From: Rhodobacter sp. TJ_12
Lineage (GTDB): Bacteria > Pseudomonadota > Alphaproteobacteria > Rhodobacterales > Rhodobacteraceae
Direction of reading: 5' to 3'
Assembly (NCBI RefSeq): GCF_020023995.1
Contig: NZ_NRRD01000005.1
Span: 94,742-158,741, forward strand
DNA length: 64,000 nt
The notes below the pieces were generated by a model that ran no database searches, was not told the origin of the DNA, and saw nothing but the letters and a program-made list of their open reading frames with translations. The translations under genes were made by a program, and so were the position numbers. Of this stretch, positions 52,012 through 60,442 are shown one piece after another (the stretch's first letter is position 1; each line of letters begins with the position of its first letter).

Positions 52012-54726
52012 ATGTTTATCGAGTTTTCTGGCCGGGTGGTTTCCGGCTCTGCGCTGTTGGATACCGATATCAGGCAGCTTGAAGTGGTCGCCGGGGCGAG
52101 GGGCACGTTTCTTTATACGGCAACCGGGGCGAATGGCGGGCTGGCCTGCTATGACATTAGCACGGGCACGCCGGTTTTAACCGACAGCGTCTATTTCTAC
52201 GGTTCCATGATCTCTATGGGGCTGTTGGGGCTGGAATGGATGCCCACTGGCACGACCGAGCGGCTGATCTTCGGCGTTACGCAAAGGGGCGATCTGCTTG
52301 CCGCAAATGTGGCGCAGCCGGGCGATCTGGGCAGCCTGACGACAATCTATCTGAACGATACGCATTCGCCTTGGCTGCAAAGCGGGCTGCAGGTGCTAAC
52401 ACGCGCGGACGGCACCACAATGGCTTTTGTCGTCGATGCGCTGAGCGGAGATTTCGAGGGCTACGCCCTGTCCGAGCGGGGGGCCGCGACCCATGTCACG
52501 GGGGCTGAGGGCACGGCGGATACAGAAACGGTGGGCCCGGTGCTGCTTGAAAGCCTGCGCTGTGGTGGAACCGACTATCTTTTGCGCGCCGATACGGGCC
52601 TGCAGGGCGTTGCAGCCTATGCGGTCGGTGCCGATGGTGCGCTGCGCTACACGTCCCAATTGGGGGCGGGAAACGGGTTGGGGGTGAACACGCCCACCGC
52701 GCTGGAAACCGTTACGGCTTGGGGCCAAAGTTTCGTGCTTTTGGCTGCGGCGGAAAGCGGCACGCTTTCGGTAATGCGGCTAAGCGCAGATGGCCGCCTT
52801 TGGCCCACCGATCACCTGCTGGACACGCGCGACACGCGCTTTGGTGGTGTAACGGCGCTAGAGGTGGTGACGGTGGGCGAAAGGGTTTTGGTGATCGCGG
52901 GCGGCGCGGATGACGGGGTGAGCCTGTTCACGCTTCTTTCGGATGGGCGGCTGGTGCATCTGCAAACGCTTGTTCATCAGGCGGGCGATGGGCTGGAGAA
53001 TATCACCGCCATTGCCGGTGCTGTGGTGGGCGACAGTTTGCGGCTGCATGTCACCTCGGGCACCGATCGGGGGCTGAGTCTGCTGGAGATGGACCTGTCG
53101 CATCTTGGGCTGACGCGGGATGGCGAGGCCAGCGGCGATACGTTGATCGAGGGCAGCGGAGCGGCGGATCTTTTGGTGTCCAACAGCAGCGGCGCCGATA
53201 CGCTGCGCGGGGGGGCTGGGGCGGATGTCTTGGTTTCCGGTCCCGGGGCGACGCGGCTGTTGGGCGGGGCGGGTGCGGATACATTCGTGATCCGTGCGGC
53301 CGAACACCGGCAGTTCATCTTGGATTACGAAGCCGGGGACCGGATCGACCTGACCGGCCTGCCGATGCTGCGGTCCACCGCGCAACTGGAGGCCACGCCC
53401 ACCGCCGTGGGGCTGATGCTGCGTTATATCGGCTATGAAATCGAGATCATCGCGCGCGACGGGCGCCCGCTTGCGCTGACGGATATCTGGCCCGGGCTCA
53501 GTTTTGCGCAACCCGATCGGGTGATGGTTTTGGCGGATATGCCGGGGCTGCAAATGACCGGAACGGATCGGTCCGAGCAGATCAGCGGCTCTGATTTCGA
53601 TGACAGCCTGTTCGGGGCGGGCGGTGATGACCGGATTGCAGGCGGTGCGGGGCACGATACTTTGTCGGGGGATGACGGGCAGGATACGCTTGTCGGTGAC
53701 GTAGGCGACGACCTTTTAAAGGGCGGCGCGGCACAGGATTGGCTTGACGGTGGCAGTGGTGACGACAGCCTTCTGGGCGAAGGCGGAAATGACGTGATCC
53801 GCGATGTGTCGGGCGCGAACACGGTCCATGGTGGCGCGGGTGCCGATACCATCACCACCGGCGCGGGAAATGATCTGATTGTGGGCGGGGCCAATACGCA
53901 AAGCAGCGGTGATCTGGGCGACAGTATCGACGCGGGCGCTGGCGATGATGTGGTCTGGTCCGGGTTTGGGAACGATACCGTTTTGGGCGGTGCGGGCGCC
54001 GATACTCTGGGCGGCGAGGACGGCGATGACGCGATCGAGGCTGGCTTGGGCGACGACCGGGTTTTTGCGGGGGCAGGGTCTGATACCGTTGAGGGCGGTG
54101 CCGGGACCGACACGATCTATGGCCAAACTGGCAATGACATGATCCGCGATCTTTTGGGGTCGAATGTAATCGATGCGGGCGCGGGGGCCGATACCGTGTT
54201 TTGTGGGGCAGGCAACGACTTGATCGTGGGCGGCACGGATGCCGCCTCGGCGGGGGATCTTGCGGATTCACTGGTCGCAGGCGCTGGGGATGACACCCTC
54301 TGGTCCGGCTATGGCAATGATACGCTTTTCGGCGATGCCGGGGATGATTTGCTGGGCGGTGGCCTTGGGGATGATTTCATCTTTGGCGGTGCCGGAGCGG
54401 ACCGGCTCTTGGGGCAGGGCGGTGCCGACACGTTGACGGGCGGGGCCGGTGCAGATGAGTTCATCCACGATGGGACCCGCGGCGCGGGTGCCGATGTAAT
54501 TACCGATTTTGACGGCACGATGGATCGCCTGCTGTTTTTGAACACTGCCGCAGGAGGCGCGGATTTCACCGTCGAACGTGTCAATTTGAGCGGCGAGGCA
54601 GGGATACAAGATCTTCGGATCATTTTCGCCGAGACTGGGATACCCGTCTGGACCCTGATCGACGCTGCGGATCAAACGCATATCTGGCTTCAGATTGAGC
54701 ATAAACAATATGATCTTGCACTGTGA
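52012..54726 (+). CDS. RTX-type calcium-binding protein with beta-propeller-like N-terminus
   Basis: About 904 residues. The first 360 are strand-rich with repeated segments (LEVVAGARGTFLYTAT, LETVTAWGQSFVLLAA, LEVVTVGERVLVIAGG) like propeller blades. From about residue 375 the GGxGxDxLx nonapeptides of RTX calcium-binding rolls appear, many near residues 525-830, interrupted by a non-RTX block at about 440-520. A 115-residue tandem duplication covers residues 592-821. No signal peptide; RTX proteins use C-terminal type I secretion signals, but no transporter genes are in the window. Start 52012 follows GGGGG; 52000 is an alternative. Confidence 0.88.
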   Translation: MFIEFSGRVVSGSALLDTDIRQLEVVAGARGTFLYTATGANGGLACYDISTGTPVLTDSVYFYGSMISMGLLGLEWMPTGTTERLIFGVTQRGDLLAANVAQPGDLGSLTTIYLNDTHSPWLQSGLQVLTRADGTTMAFVVDALSGDFEGYALSERGAATHVTGAEGTADTETVGPVLLESLRCGGTDYLLRADTGLQGVAAYAVGADGALRYTSQLGAGNGLGVNTPTALETVTAWGQSFVLLAAAESGTLSVMRLSADGRLWPTDHLLDTRDTRFGGVTALEVVTVGERVLVIAGGADDGVSLFTLLSDGRLVHLQTLVHQAGDGLENITAIAGAVVGDSLRLHVTSGTDRGLSLLEMDLSHLGLTRDGEASGDTLIEGSGAADLLVSNSSGADTLRGGAGADVLVSGPGATRLLGGAGADTFVIRAAEHRQFILDYEAGDRIDLTGLPMLRSTAQLEATPTAVGLMLRYIGYEIEIIARDGRPLALTDIWPGLSFAQPDRVMVLADMPGLQMTGTDRSEQISGSDFDDSLFGAGGDDRIAGGAGHDTLSGDDGQDTLVGDVGDDLLKGGAAQDWLDGGSGDDSLLGEGGNDVIRDVSGANTVHGGAGADTITTGAGNDLIVGGANTQSSGDLGDSIDAGAGDDVVWSGFGNDTVLGGAGADTLGGEDGDDAIEAGLGDDRVFAGAGSDTVEGGAGTDTIYGQTGNDMIRDLLGSNVIDAGAGADTVFCGAGNDLIVGGTDAASAGDLADSLVAGAGDDTLWSGYGNDTLFGDAGDDLLGGGLGDDFIFGGAGADRLLGQGGADTLTGGAGADEFIHDGTRGAGADVITDFDGTMDRLLFLNTAAGGADFTVERVNLSGEAGIQDLRIIFAETGIPVWTLIDAADQTHIWLQIEHKQYDLAL
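53785..54474 (+). repeat. Two 345-base tandem repeat units in the RTX gene
   Basis: Unit A (53785-54129) starts GNDVIRD and unit B (54130-54474) starts GNDMIRD. Both continue with an NxxxxGAGADT segment, GAGNDLIVGG, a GDL-DS segment and GAGDD--WSG-GNDT in the same order and spacing. Divergence is moderate, so the duplication is not recent, and the unit length of 115 codons keeps the frame. Confidence 0.8.
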
Positions 54727-54800
54727 GACCCCATAACGTCGTGACAAATGGGCGCGTCCTTGCTAGAGCGCGGGCAATTCTTAACATGTTGGATAATGCG

Positions 54801-55364
54801 ATGATCGTCGAAGAAACGCCACTTGCCGGGGTGAAACTGATCACCCCACGCCGTTTTGGCGACAACCGCGGTTTCTTTTCCGAAAGCTACAGCGCACGAG
54901 CGCTGGCTGAACATGGGATCGATACCGTGTTCGTGCAAGACAATCATTCGCTGTCCATGACACCGGGCACGATCCGGGGGCTGCACTTTCAAAACCCGCC
55001 GCATGCGCAAGACAAGCTGGTGCGCTGCGGGCGCGGCTGCCTGTTTGATGTCGCGGTCGATATCCGCAAGGGCAGCCCGACCTATGGCCAATGGTTCGGG
55101 GCAGAGCTTAGCTTTGAAAAAGGGCGGCAATTGCTGGTGCCCAAAGGGTTCGCCCATGGGTTCGTGACCCGCGCGCCCGAAACCGAGATCATCTATAAAT
55201 GCTCTGATTACTACGCCCCCGAAACCGAGGGCGCGGTGATCTGGAACGACCCAGACATTGGCATCGACTGGGGCTTGGGCGATCTGGAGCCGGTGCTGTC
55301 GGCCAAGGATGCCGTGGCCGCGCCGCTTTCATCACTCGACAGCGCGTTTCACTGGGCGGGATGA
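54801..55364 (+). CDS. rfbC: dTDP-4-dehydrorhamnose 3,5-epimerase RfbC
   Basis: A 187-residue cupin epimerase, third step of dTDP-L-rhamnose synthesis. TPRRFGDNRGFFSESY and GTIRGLHFQNPPHAQDKLVR contain the catalytic His and Lys; VPKGFAHGFVT follows. The ATG at 54801 (MIVEETPLAGV) matches the family start and length; in-frame starts at 54786 and 54723 overlap the RTX gene region or add unusual residues. First of four rhamnose genes. Confidence 0.95.
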   Translation: MIVEETPLAGVKLITPRRFGDNRGFFSESYSARALAEHGIDTVFVQDNHSLSMTPGTIRGLHFQNPPHAQDKLVRCGRGCLFDVAVDIRKGSPTYGQWFGAELSFEKGRQLLVPKGFAHGFVTRAPETEIIYKCSDYYAPETEGAVIWNDPDIGIDWGLGDLEPVLSAKDAVAAPLSSLDSAFHWAG

Positions 55365-55443
55365 CCTGCCGGCGCTTTGACGGATTTATCTTTTCGGCTG
55401 CGGCACCTATTGCCAATGCACGGGACAGGGACAGGATTTTGCG

Positions 55444-56490
55444 ATGAAGATCTTGGTGACGGGCGGGGCCGGGTTCATTGGATCGGCGGTGGTGCGGCTG
55501 GCGATTGCGCGCGGTCATCAGGTGGTCAATGTCGATGCGCTGACCTATGCGGCCTGTCTTGAAAATCTGGCCTCTGTGGCCGAGGCGCCGGGCTATGCGT
55601 TCGAACAGGCCGATATTCGCGACGGGGCGGCTTTGGCGCAGGTTTTTGCTCGCCACAAGCCCGATTGGGTGATGCATCTGGCTGCCGAAAGCCATGTGGA
55701 TCGTTCCATCGACGGGCCGGGCGTGTTCATTGAAACCAATGTGATGGGCACCTATCAAATGCTTTCCGCCGCGCGGCACTATTGGGAAGAAGAAGGGCGG
55801 CCCGAACACTTCCGCTTCCATCATATTTCGACCGATGAAGTGTTTGGCTCGCTGCCTGCCGACCCGTCGGTGAAGTTCACCGAAGACACGGCCTATGATC
55901 CGCGCAGCCCCTATTCGGCCTCCAAGGCGGGGTCGGATCATCTGGTTCGCGCGTGGCATGAAACCTATGGCTTACCGGTCGTGCTGACGAATTGTTCCAA
56001 CAATTACGGGCCGTTCCATTTTCCGGAAAAGCTCATTCCGGTGATTATTCTGAATGCGCTGGCGGGCAAGCCTTTGCCGATTTACGGCGATGGGTCGAAC
56101 ATTCGCGATTGGCTTTATGTCGAAGACCACGCTGATGCGCTTTTGCTTGTGGTGGAAAAGGGCCAGCTTGGCCGCAGCTACAACATCGGCGGCGAGAACG
56201 AGCGCACCAACCTGGAACTGGTCAAAACGCTTTGCGCGATCTTGGACCAAAAGCGCCCGAAGGAAAGCGGATCTTACGCCGATCAGATCACCTTTGTGAC
56301 CGACCGGCCCGGCCATGATGCGCGCTATGCGATTGATCCTAGCCGCATCCGCACCGAACTGGGCTGGCGGCCCAGCGTTACGGTGGAAGAGGGGCTGGAA
56401 AAGACCGTGCAATGGTATCTGGACAATGAGCCATGGTGGCGCGCGCTGCAAAACCGCGCCGGTGTCGGCCAGCGTCTGGGCAAGGGGTAG
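55444..56490 (+). CDS. rfbB: dTDP-glucose 4,6-dehydratase RfbB
   Basis: A 348-residue short-chain dehydrogenase-like enzyme, second step of the rhamnose pathway. [14 protein letters not shown] binds [18 protein letters not shown] and STDEVFGSL carry active-site residues, and [11 protein letters not shown] is the YxxxK motif. The rfbD gene starts immediately after its stop. Confidence 0.97.
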   Translation: MKILVTGGAGFIGSAVVRLAIARGHQVVNVDALTYAACLENLASVAEAPGYAFEQADIRDGAALAQVFARHKPDWVMHLAAESHVDRSIDGPGVFIETNVMGTYQMLSAARHYWEEEGRPEHFRFHHISTDEVFGSLPADPSVKFTEDTAYDPRSPYSASKAGSDHLVRAWHETYGLPVVLTNCSNNYGPFHFPEKLIPVIILNALAGKPLPIYGDGSNIRDWLYVEDHADALLLVVEKGQLGRSYNIGGENERTNLELVKTLCAILDQKRPKESGSYADQITFVTDRPGHDARYAIDPSRIRTELGWRPSVTVEEGLEKTVQWYLDNEPWWRALQNRAGVGQRLGKG

Positions 56491-57336
56491 ATGATGCGGA
56501 TTTTGGTTTTTGGCGAAAGCGGGCAGGTGGCGACCGAATTGCGCCGTCAGGCCGAAGTCACCGCGCTGGGCCGCGATTTGGCCGATCTCAATGACCCCGA
56601 ATCTTGCGCCGCGCGGGTCACCGCGATGGATGCCGATGTGGTGATCAACGCGGCGGCTTATACGGCGGTCGATAAGGCCGAAGGCGAAGAAGAGCTGGCG
56701 CATGTGGTCAATGCTTTGGCCCCGGCAGCGATGGCGCGGGCGGCGGCGGCGCGCGGTATCCCGTTTTTGCATATCTCGACCGATTATGTCTTTGCGGGGC
56801 ATGGCACGGCCCCTTGGGTCGAGACCGATCCGGTCGATCCGCCCAATGCTTATGGGCGCTCTAAACTGGCGGGCGAGGAAGGTGTGCGCGCCGCCGGCGG
56901 GCCCCATGCGATTTTGCGCACTTCTTGGGTTTTTTCCGCGCATGGGGCGAATTTCGTCAAAACCATGCTGCGCCTAAGCGAAAGCCGTGATGCGCTGAAT
57001 GTGGTGGACGATCAAATCGGCGGCCCGACCCCTGCGGCGGATATTGCGGCGGCCTTGCTGGTCATGGCGAAGGCGATGCACGAGGGTCATGCGGGCGGCA
57101 CCTATCATTTTGGTGGCACGCCTTGTGTAAGTTGGGCAGATTTTGCGCGCGCGATTTTTGCCCAGGCCGGGCGGAATATGACCGTCAGTGGAATTCCGAC
57201 CACGGAATATCCGACCCCGGCCCCGCGTCCGCTGAATTCGCGGCTTGATTGCAGCGCGATCACCCGTGATTTCGGTATTCCTGCGCCCGATTGGCGGGCT
57301 GGGCTTGGCAAGGTCTTGCAAGAGCTGGGGGCATGA
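56491..57336 (+). CDS. rfbD: dTDP-4-dehydrorhamnose reductase RfbD
   Basis: A 281-residue NAD(P)H enzyme, last step of dTDP-L-rhamnose synthesis. ILVFGESGQVATEL is the nucleotide-binding loop, FLHISTDYVFAG and YGRSKLAGEE the active-site segments. Two adjacent ATGs occur; 56494 is spaced better from AAGGGG, 56491 directly follows the rfbB stop. It overlaps rfbA by four bases. Confidence 0.96.
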   Translation: MMRILVFGESGQVATELRRQAEVTALGRDLADLNDPESCAARVTAMDADVVINAAAYTAVDKAEGEEELAHVVNALAPAAMARAAAARGIPFLHISTDYVFAGHGTAPWVETDPVDPPNAYGRSKLAGEEGVRAAGGPHAILRTSWVFSAHGANFVKTMLRLSESRDALNVVDDQIGGPTPAADIAAALLVMAKAMHEGHAGGTYHFGGTPCVSWADFARAIFAQAGRNMTVSGIPTTEYPTPAPRPLNSRLDCSAITRDFGIPAPDWRAGLGKVLQELGA

Positions 57337-58211
57337 AGATGCAGCGTAAAGGGATCATTCTGGCCGGTGGCTCCGGCACCCGGCTTTACCCGATCACCAT
57401 CGGTGTCTCGAAACAGCTTTTGCCGATCTATGACAAGCCGATGATCTATTATCCGTTGTCGGTGCTGATGCTGGCGGGCATCCGCGACATCGCGATCATC
57501 ACCACGCCGATTGATCAAGACCAGTTCAAGCGCACCTTGGGCGATGGCAGTCAATGGGGGCTGCACCTGACCTATATCACGCAGCCGTCGCCCGATGGGC
57601 TGGCGCAAGCCTATCTGCTGGCAGAGGAGTTTCTGGCCGGCGCGCCCTCGGCCATGATCTTGGGCGACAATATCTTTTTTGGTCACGGTCTGCCCGAGCT
57701 TTTGGCGGAAGCCGATGCCCAGACCGAGGGCGGCACGGTCTTTGGCTACCATGTGGCCGACCCCGAACGCTATGGCGTGGTCGATTTCGATGCCGAGGGC
57801 CGGGTGGGCGCGATCATTGAAAAACCGCCTGAACCGCCGTCGAATTATGCGGTCACTGGGCTTTACTTCCTTGATGGCACGGCGCCCGAACGCGCACGCA
57901 AGGTGACCCCCTCGGCGCGGGGGGAATTGGAAATCGTGACGCTTTTGGAAATGTATCTGGCCGAGGACAAGCTGCGCGTGTGCCGCATGGGGCGCGGGTA
58001 TGCTTGGCTTGATACCGGCACCCATGGCAGCCTGCTGGATGCCGGGAATTTTGTGCGCACGCTTTACAAACGGCAAGGCACGCAGATCGGCTGTCCCGAT
58101 GAGATTGCCCATCAAAAAGGTTGGATCGACAATGATGCCCTTGCGGCCCGCGCCAAGCTTTTCGGCAAGAACGACTATGGGAACTATCTCAAAAAACTCC
58201 TAGACGAGTAA
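57333..58211 (+). CDS. rfbA: Glucose-1-phosphate thymidylyltransferase RfbA
   Basis: A 292-residue nucleotidyltransferase that makes dTDP-glucose, first step of the pathway. ILAGGSGTRLYPIT binds dTTP, PMIYYPLSVLMLAGI and ILGDNIFFGHGL are family signatures, and the C-terminal FGKNDYGNYL is typical. ATG 57333 follows GGGGGC. Followed three bases later by a glycosyltransferase. Confidence 0.97.
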   Translation: MKMQRKGIILAGGSGTRLYPITIGVSKQLLPIYDKPMIYYPLSVLMLAGIRDIAIITTPIDQDQFKRTLGDGSQWGLHLTYITQPSPDGLAQAYLLAEEFLAGAPSAMILGDNIFFGHGLPELLAEADAQTEGGTVFGYHVADPERYGVVDFDAEGRVGAIIEKPPEPPSNYAVTGLYFLDGTAPERARKVTPSARGELEIVTLLEMYLAEDKLRVCRMGRGYAWLDTGTHGSLLDAGNFVRTLYKRQGTQIGCPDEIAHQKGWIDNDALAARAKLFGKNDYGNYLKKLLDE

Positions 58212-58214
58212 TCC

Positions 58215-59144
58215 ATGGTGTCTGCGGGGTCGGTTTGCATCGTGATGGCCACGTATAACGGGGCCGCGCTGCTGCCGGTGCAATTGCAAAGCTTTGCCGG
58301 GCAAAGCCTGCCGCCCACGCGGCTGGTGGTCAGCGATGATGGGTCGCGCGATGCGACGCGGCAGGTGATCGCGGATTGGGCGGCGGCGCATCCAACGATC
58401 AAAGTCGACATCCACGACGGTCCGCAACGCGGCGCGGGGCAGAATTTCCTGTCTTTGCTGCGCCGCCCGGTTGATGAGGATTTCCTGTCGATCTCCGACC
58501 AAGACGATATCTGGCTTGAAAGCAAACTTGCCGCCGCCACAGCAGCCTTGACCGCGCTGCCGCGTGATGTGCCGGCGCTGTATTGTGGCCGGACATGGGA
58601 GGTGAAAGACGCATTGCATCGGCGGCGTCTGTCGCGGGGGGCGCCGCGTGGCCCTGCCTTTGCCCATGCGCTGGTGCAAAACATTGCGGGCGGCAATACG
58701 ATGGTGCTGAACCGCGCCGGGGCAGAAGCGGTGCGCGCCGCCGCGCAACAGACCGGCGCAATCGTGATCCATGATTGGTGGATTTATCAGGTGATCACCG
58801 GCATTGGCGGGCGGGTGCTGTTCGATGAGGTGCCGCATGTGCTGTATCGTCAGCACGGCGGCAATGAGATCGGCGCGAACCGGGGCGTGCGCGCCACTTT
58901 GATGCGGGCGCATGCGCTGGCCTCGGGGCGATTTTCCGAATGGTGCGCTTGCAATGTCGCCGCGTTGCGCGCTATCGCGCCAATGCTGACGCCGCAAAAC
59001 CGCGCCTTGCTGGAAAGCTTTGCCGCCGCGCGCAGTCTGCCGCCGCTGCAAAGCCTTGCCGCGATCCGGCGCGCGGGGCTTTACCGACAGGGGCTGCGCG
59101 GGCAGCTTTCGCTTTATGCCGGGGCGCTTTTGGGGCGGCTTTAG
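58215..59144 (+). CDS. Family 2 glycosyltransferase (rhamnosyltransferase-like)
   Basis: A 309-residue inverting transferase. SVCIVMATYNGAALLPVQLQS begins the nucleotide-binding half, LVVSDDGSRDAT and ISDQDDIWLESKL (the DxD-like metal site) follow, and YRQHGGNEIGAN is typical of the rhamnosyltransferase group. It lies three bases behind rfbA, so dTDP-rhamnose is a probable donor. Its stop abuts the stop of the convergent DUF2793 gene with no base between. Confidence 0.88.
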   Translation: MVSAGSVCIVMATYNGAALLPVQLQSFAGQSLPPTRLVVSDDGSRDATRQVIADWAAAHPTIKVDIHDGPQRGAGQNFLSLLRRPVDEDFLSISDQDDIWLESKLAAATAALTALPRDVPALYCGRTWEVKDALHRRRLSRGAPRGPAFAHALVQNIAGGNTMVLNRAGAEAVRAAAQQTGAIVIHDWWIYQVITGIGGRVLFDEVPHVLYRQHGGNEIGANRGVRATLMRAHALASGRFSEWCACNVAALRAIAPMLTPQNRALLESFAAARSLPPLQSLAAIRRAGLYRQGLRGQLSLYAGALLGRL

Positions 59145-60260
59145 TCAAAACCAGCGTCCGCAGGCGATCAGGTCCACATCAAAACTATCAGCTTCCGGCG
59201 CGGCACTGATCCGAGTGACCTGCACCCCCGCGGCTGCCGTGGCGCTGATATCGCCCAAGCCCGCAATGGCGCGGCGGCGTCCGGGCGCAAGCCCCGTCGG
59301 TGCCACAGCGCGGGCTGTGACAACCGGCGCGGCCACGAAAGCGGCGGGGAAACTCCACCCGGTTTCAGCGCTGCTGTAAGGATCGGCCCATGTGCCGCTG
59401 CCGCCGGCGATGACAGAGCCCACAGACAGGCTGTGCCAGCACAATTGCGTGCCATCGGCCAGCCGCAAATAGTAGCCATCGGTGTTGCTGCCCTGCTCTA
59501 GCACTGCGCCGGTGGGCTCCCCGGCCAGTTCCGACACCGGGCCCAGCAAATTGCCCGGCCCATAGCCAAAATCCGCCCGCATCAGACGCCCGGCGGTCGT
59601 GTCGCTTGGGCTTTGTTGCACGGCGGCGCCAGTCGCCAGCCCGGTGGCCGCGGCAAAGCGAAGCGCGGTGGTCCAAGCGCTGCCATCGGCGCTGACCTTG
59701 ATCGCAAAATCATCGCTGCCCGTCGTGCCCATTTCGGCGCGCCCCGACCACGAGGTTTGAAACAAAAGGCTTGCCGTGTCGGACGACAGCGCCTTGTTCA
59801 CCTTGACCTGATGCCCGGTCCCGTCATGGCTGAACAAGCTGGCTTCGGCAAAGACGGTAAGCCGGTTGGTGGTGTCGGCAGTGGCATTGATGCCAAGCTT
59901 GGCCAGGTTGTCATAGTTTTGCGCGGGCAAAACCCAGCCACTGCCATCATAAACAACGACCCTGTCATCAGACAGATCCCGCGCGCTCCACCCCGGTTGC
60001 GGGAGGGCAAAGATCCAGCCGTTTTCGGTATAAAGCGCCACCTCGGCGCTATGGCCAGCCCAAGCTGAGGTGGGAGCAGCCCCGACGATATACCGTGCGC
60101 CCACCGCAGGCGTGACAGGCGGGGTGTTCACCCCCCGGTCCAGCACCGCAAGCTGCACCACCGCATCCAAAAGCGCGAGCGCCTCGTTATGGGTGACATG
60201 TTTTTGCGCCTGAGAGGGTTGCAACAGAGGCAGCCCCAAAAGCGGGGTTTGATCGGCCAT
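59145..60260 (-). CDS. DUF2793 protein, gene-transfer-agent head-spike-like
   Basis: A 371-residue protein. LGLPLLQPSQAQKHVTHNEALALLDAVVQLAVLD and ARYIVG with GWIFALPQPGWSA are the DUF2793 signature, found in phage-like proteins and in the head spikes (GhsA/GhsB) that let the R. capsulatus gene transfer agent attach to the capsule. The C-terminal half (DLISVDL-type strands and WADPYSSAETGWSFPAAF) is a distinct beta-rich region that could bind carbohydrate. ATG 60260 follows GGAGCG. No other GTA or phage gene is in the window. A role in glycan binding is inference. Confidence 0.75.
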   Translation of the reverse strand: MADQTPLLGLPLLQPSQAQKHVTHNEALALLDAVVQLAVLDRGVNTPPVTPAVGARYIVGAAPTSAWAGHSAEVALYTENGWIFALPQPGWSARDLSDDRVVVYDGSGWVLPAQNYDNLAKLGINATADTTNRLTVFAEASLFSHDGTGHQVKVNKALSSDTASLLFQTSWSGRAEMGTTGSDDFAIKVSADGSAWTTALRFAAATGLATGAAVQQSPSDTTAGRLMRADFGYGPGNLLGPVSELAGEPTGAVLEQGSNTDGYYLRLADGTQLCWHSLSVGSVIAGGSGTWADPYSSAETGWSFPAAFVAAPVVTARAVAPTGLAPGRRRAIAGLGDISATAAAGVQVTRISAAPEADSFDVDLIACGRWF

Positions 60261-60442
60261 GAAAGCGCTCCGCAAATTGTGGATGTGCGCCAGCTTTCCG
60301 GGCCAAGCCTAAAGATTGGGCAAGGTCTGCGCGCGGCGCGGGGCACTTATGCGCAACGGTTTAGGGCCAATTTGTGTGCCTGTGCCGAGACCGTAAGATA
60401 ATTTGCCGAAAAATACTGAAAGTTCTGTAGCACTCGAACCTG
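60261..60442. other. Gap between DUF2793 gene and GT10-like gene
   Basis: A 182-base spacer. Its right part (60380-60440) is AT-richer than the surroundings. It holds the DUF2793 promoter region on minus and the end of the GT10-like gene. No terminator with a T-run or repeat was seen. Confidence 0.3.

Noticed and set aside
53100..54500. Repetitive DNA that might be a CRISPR array
   Set aside because: The repeats are 27-base, codon-phased GGxGxDxL motifs within one long reading frame, as in RTX proteins; there are no constant repeats with unique spacers and no cas genes.
56491..58211. Possible alternative pathway (dTDP-fucose or dTDP-6-deoxytalose) for the rfb genes
   Set aside because: All four canonical rhamnose enzymes are present with their signatures, and RfbD resembles the rhamnose reductase; no extra modifying enzyme is nearby.
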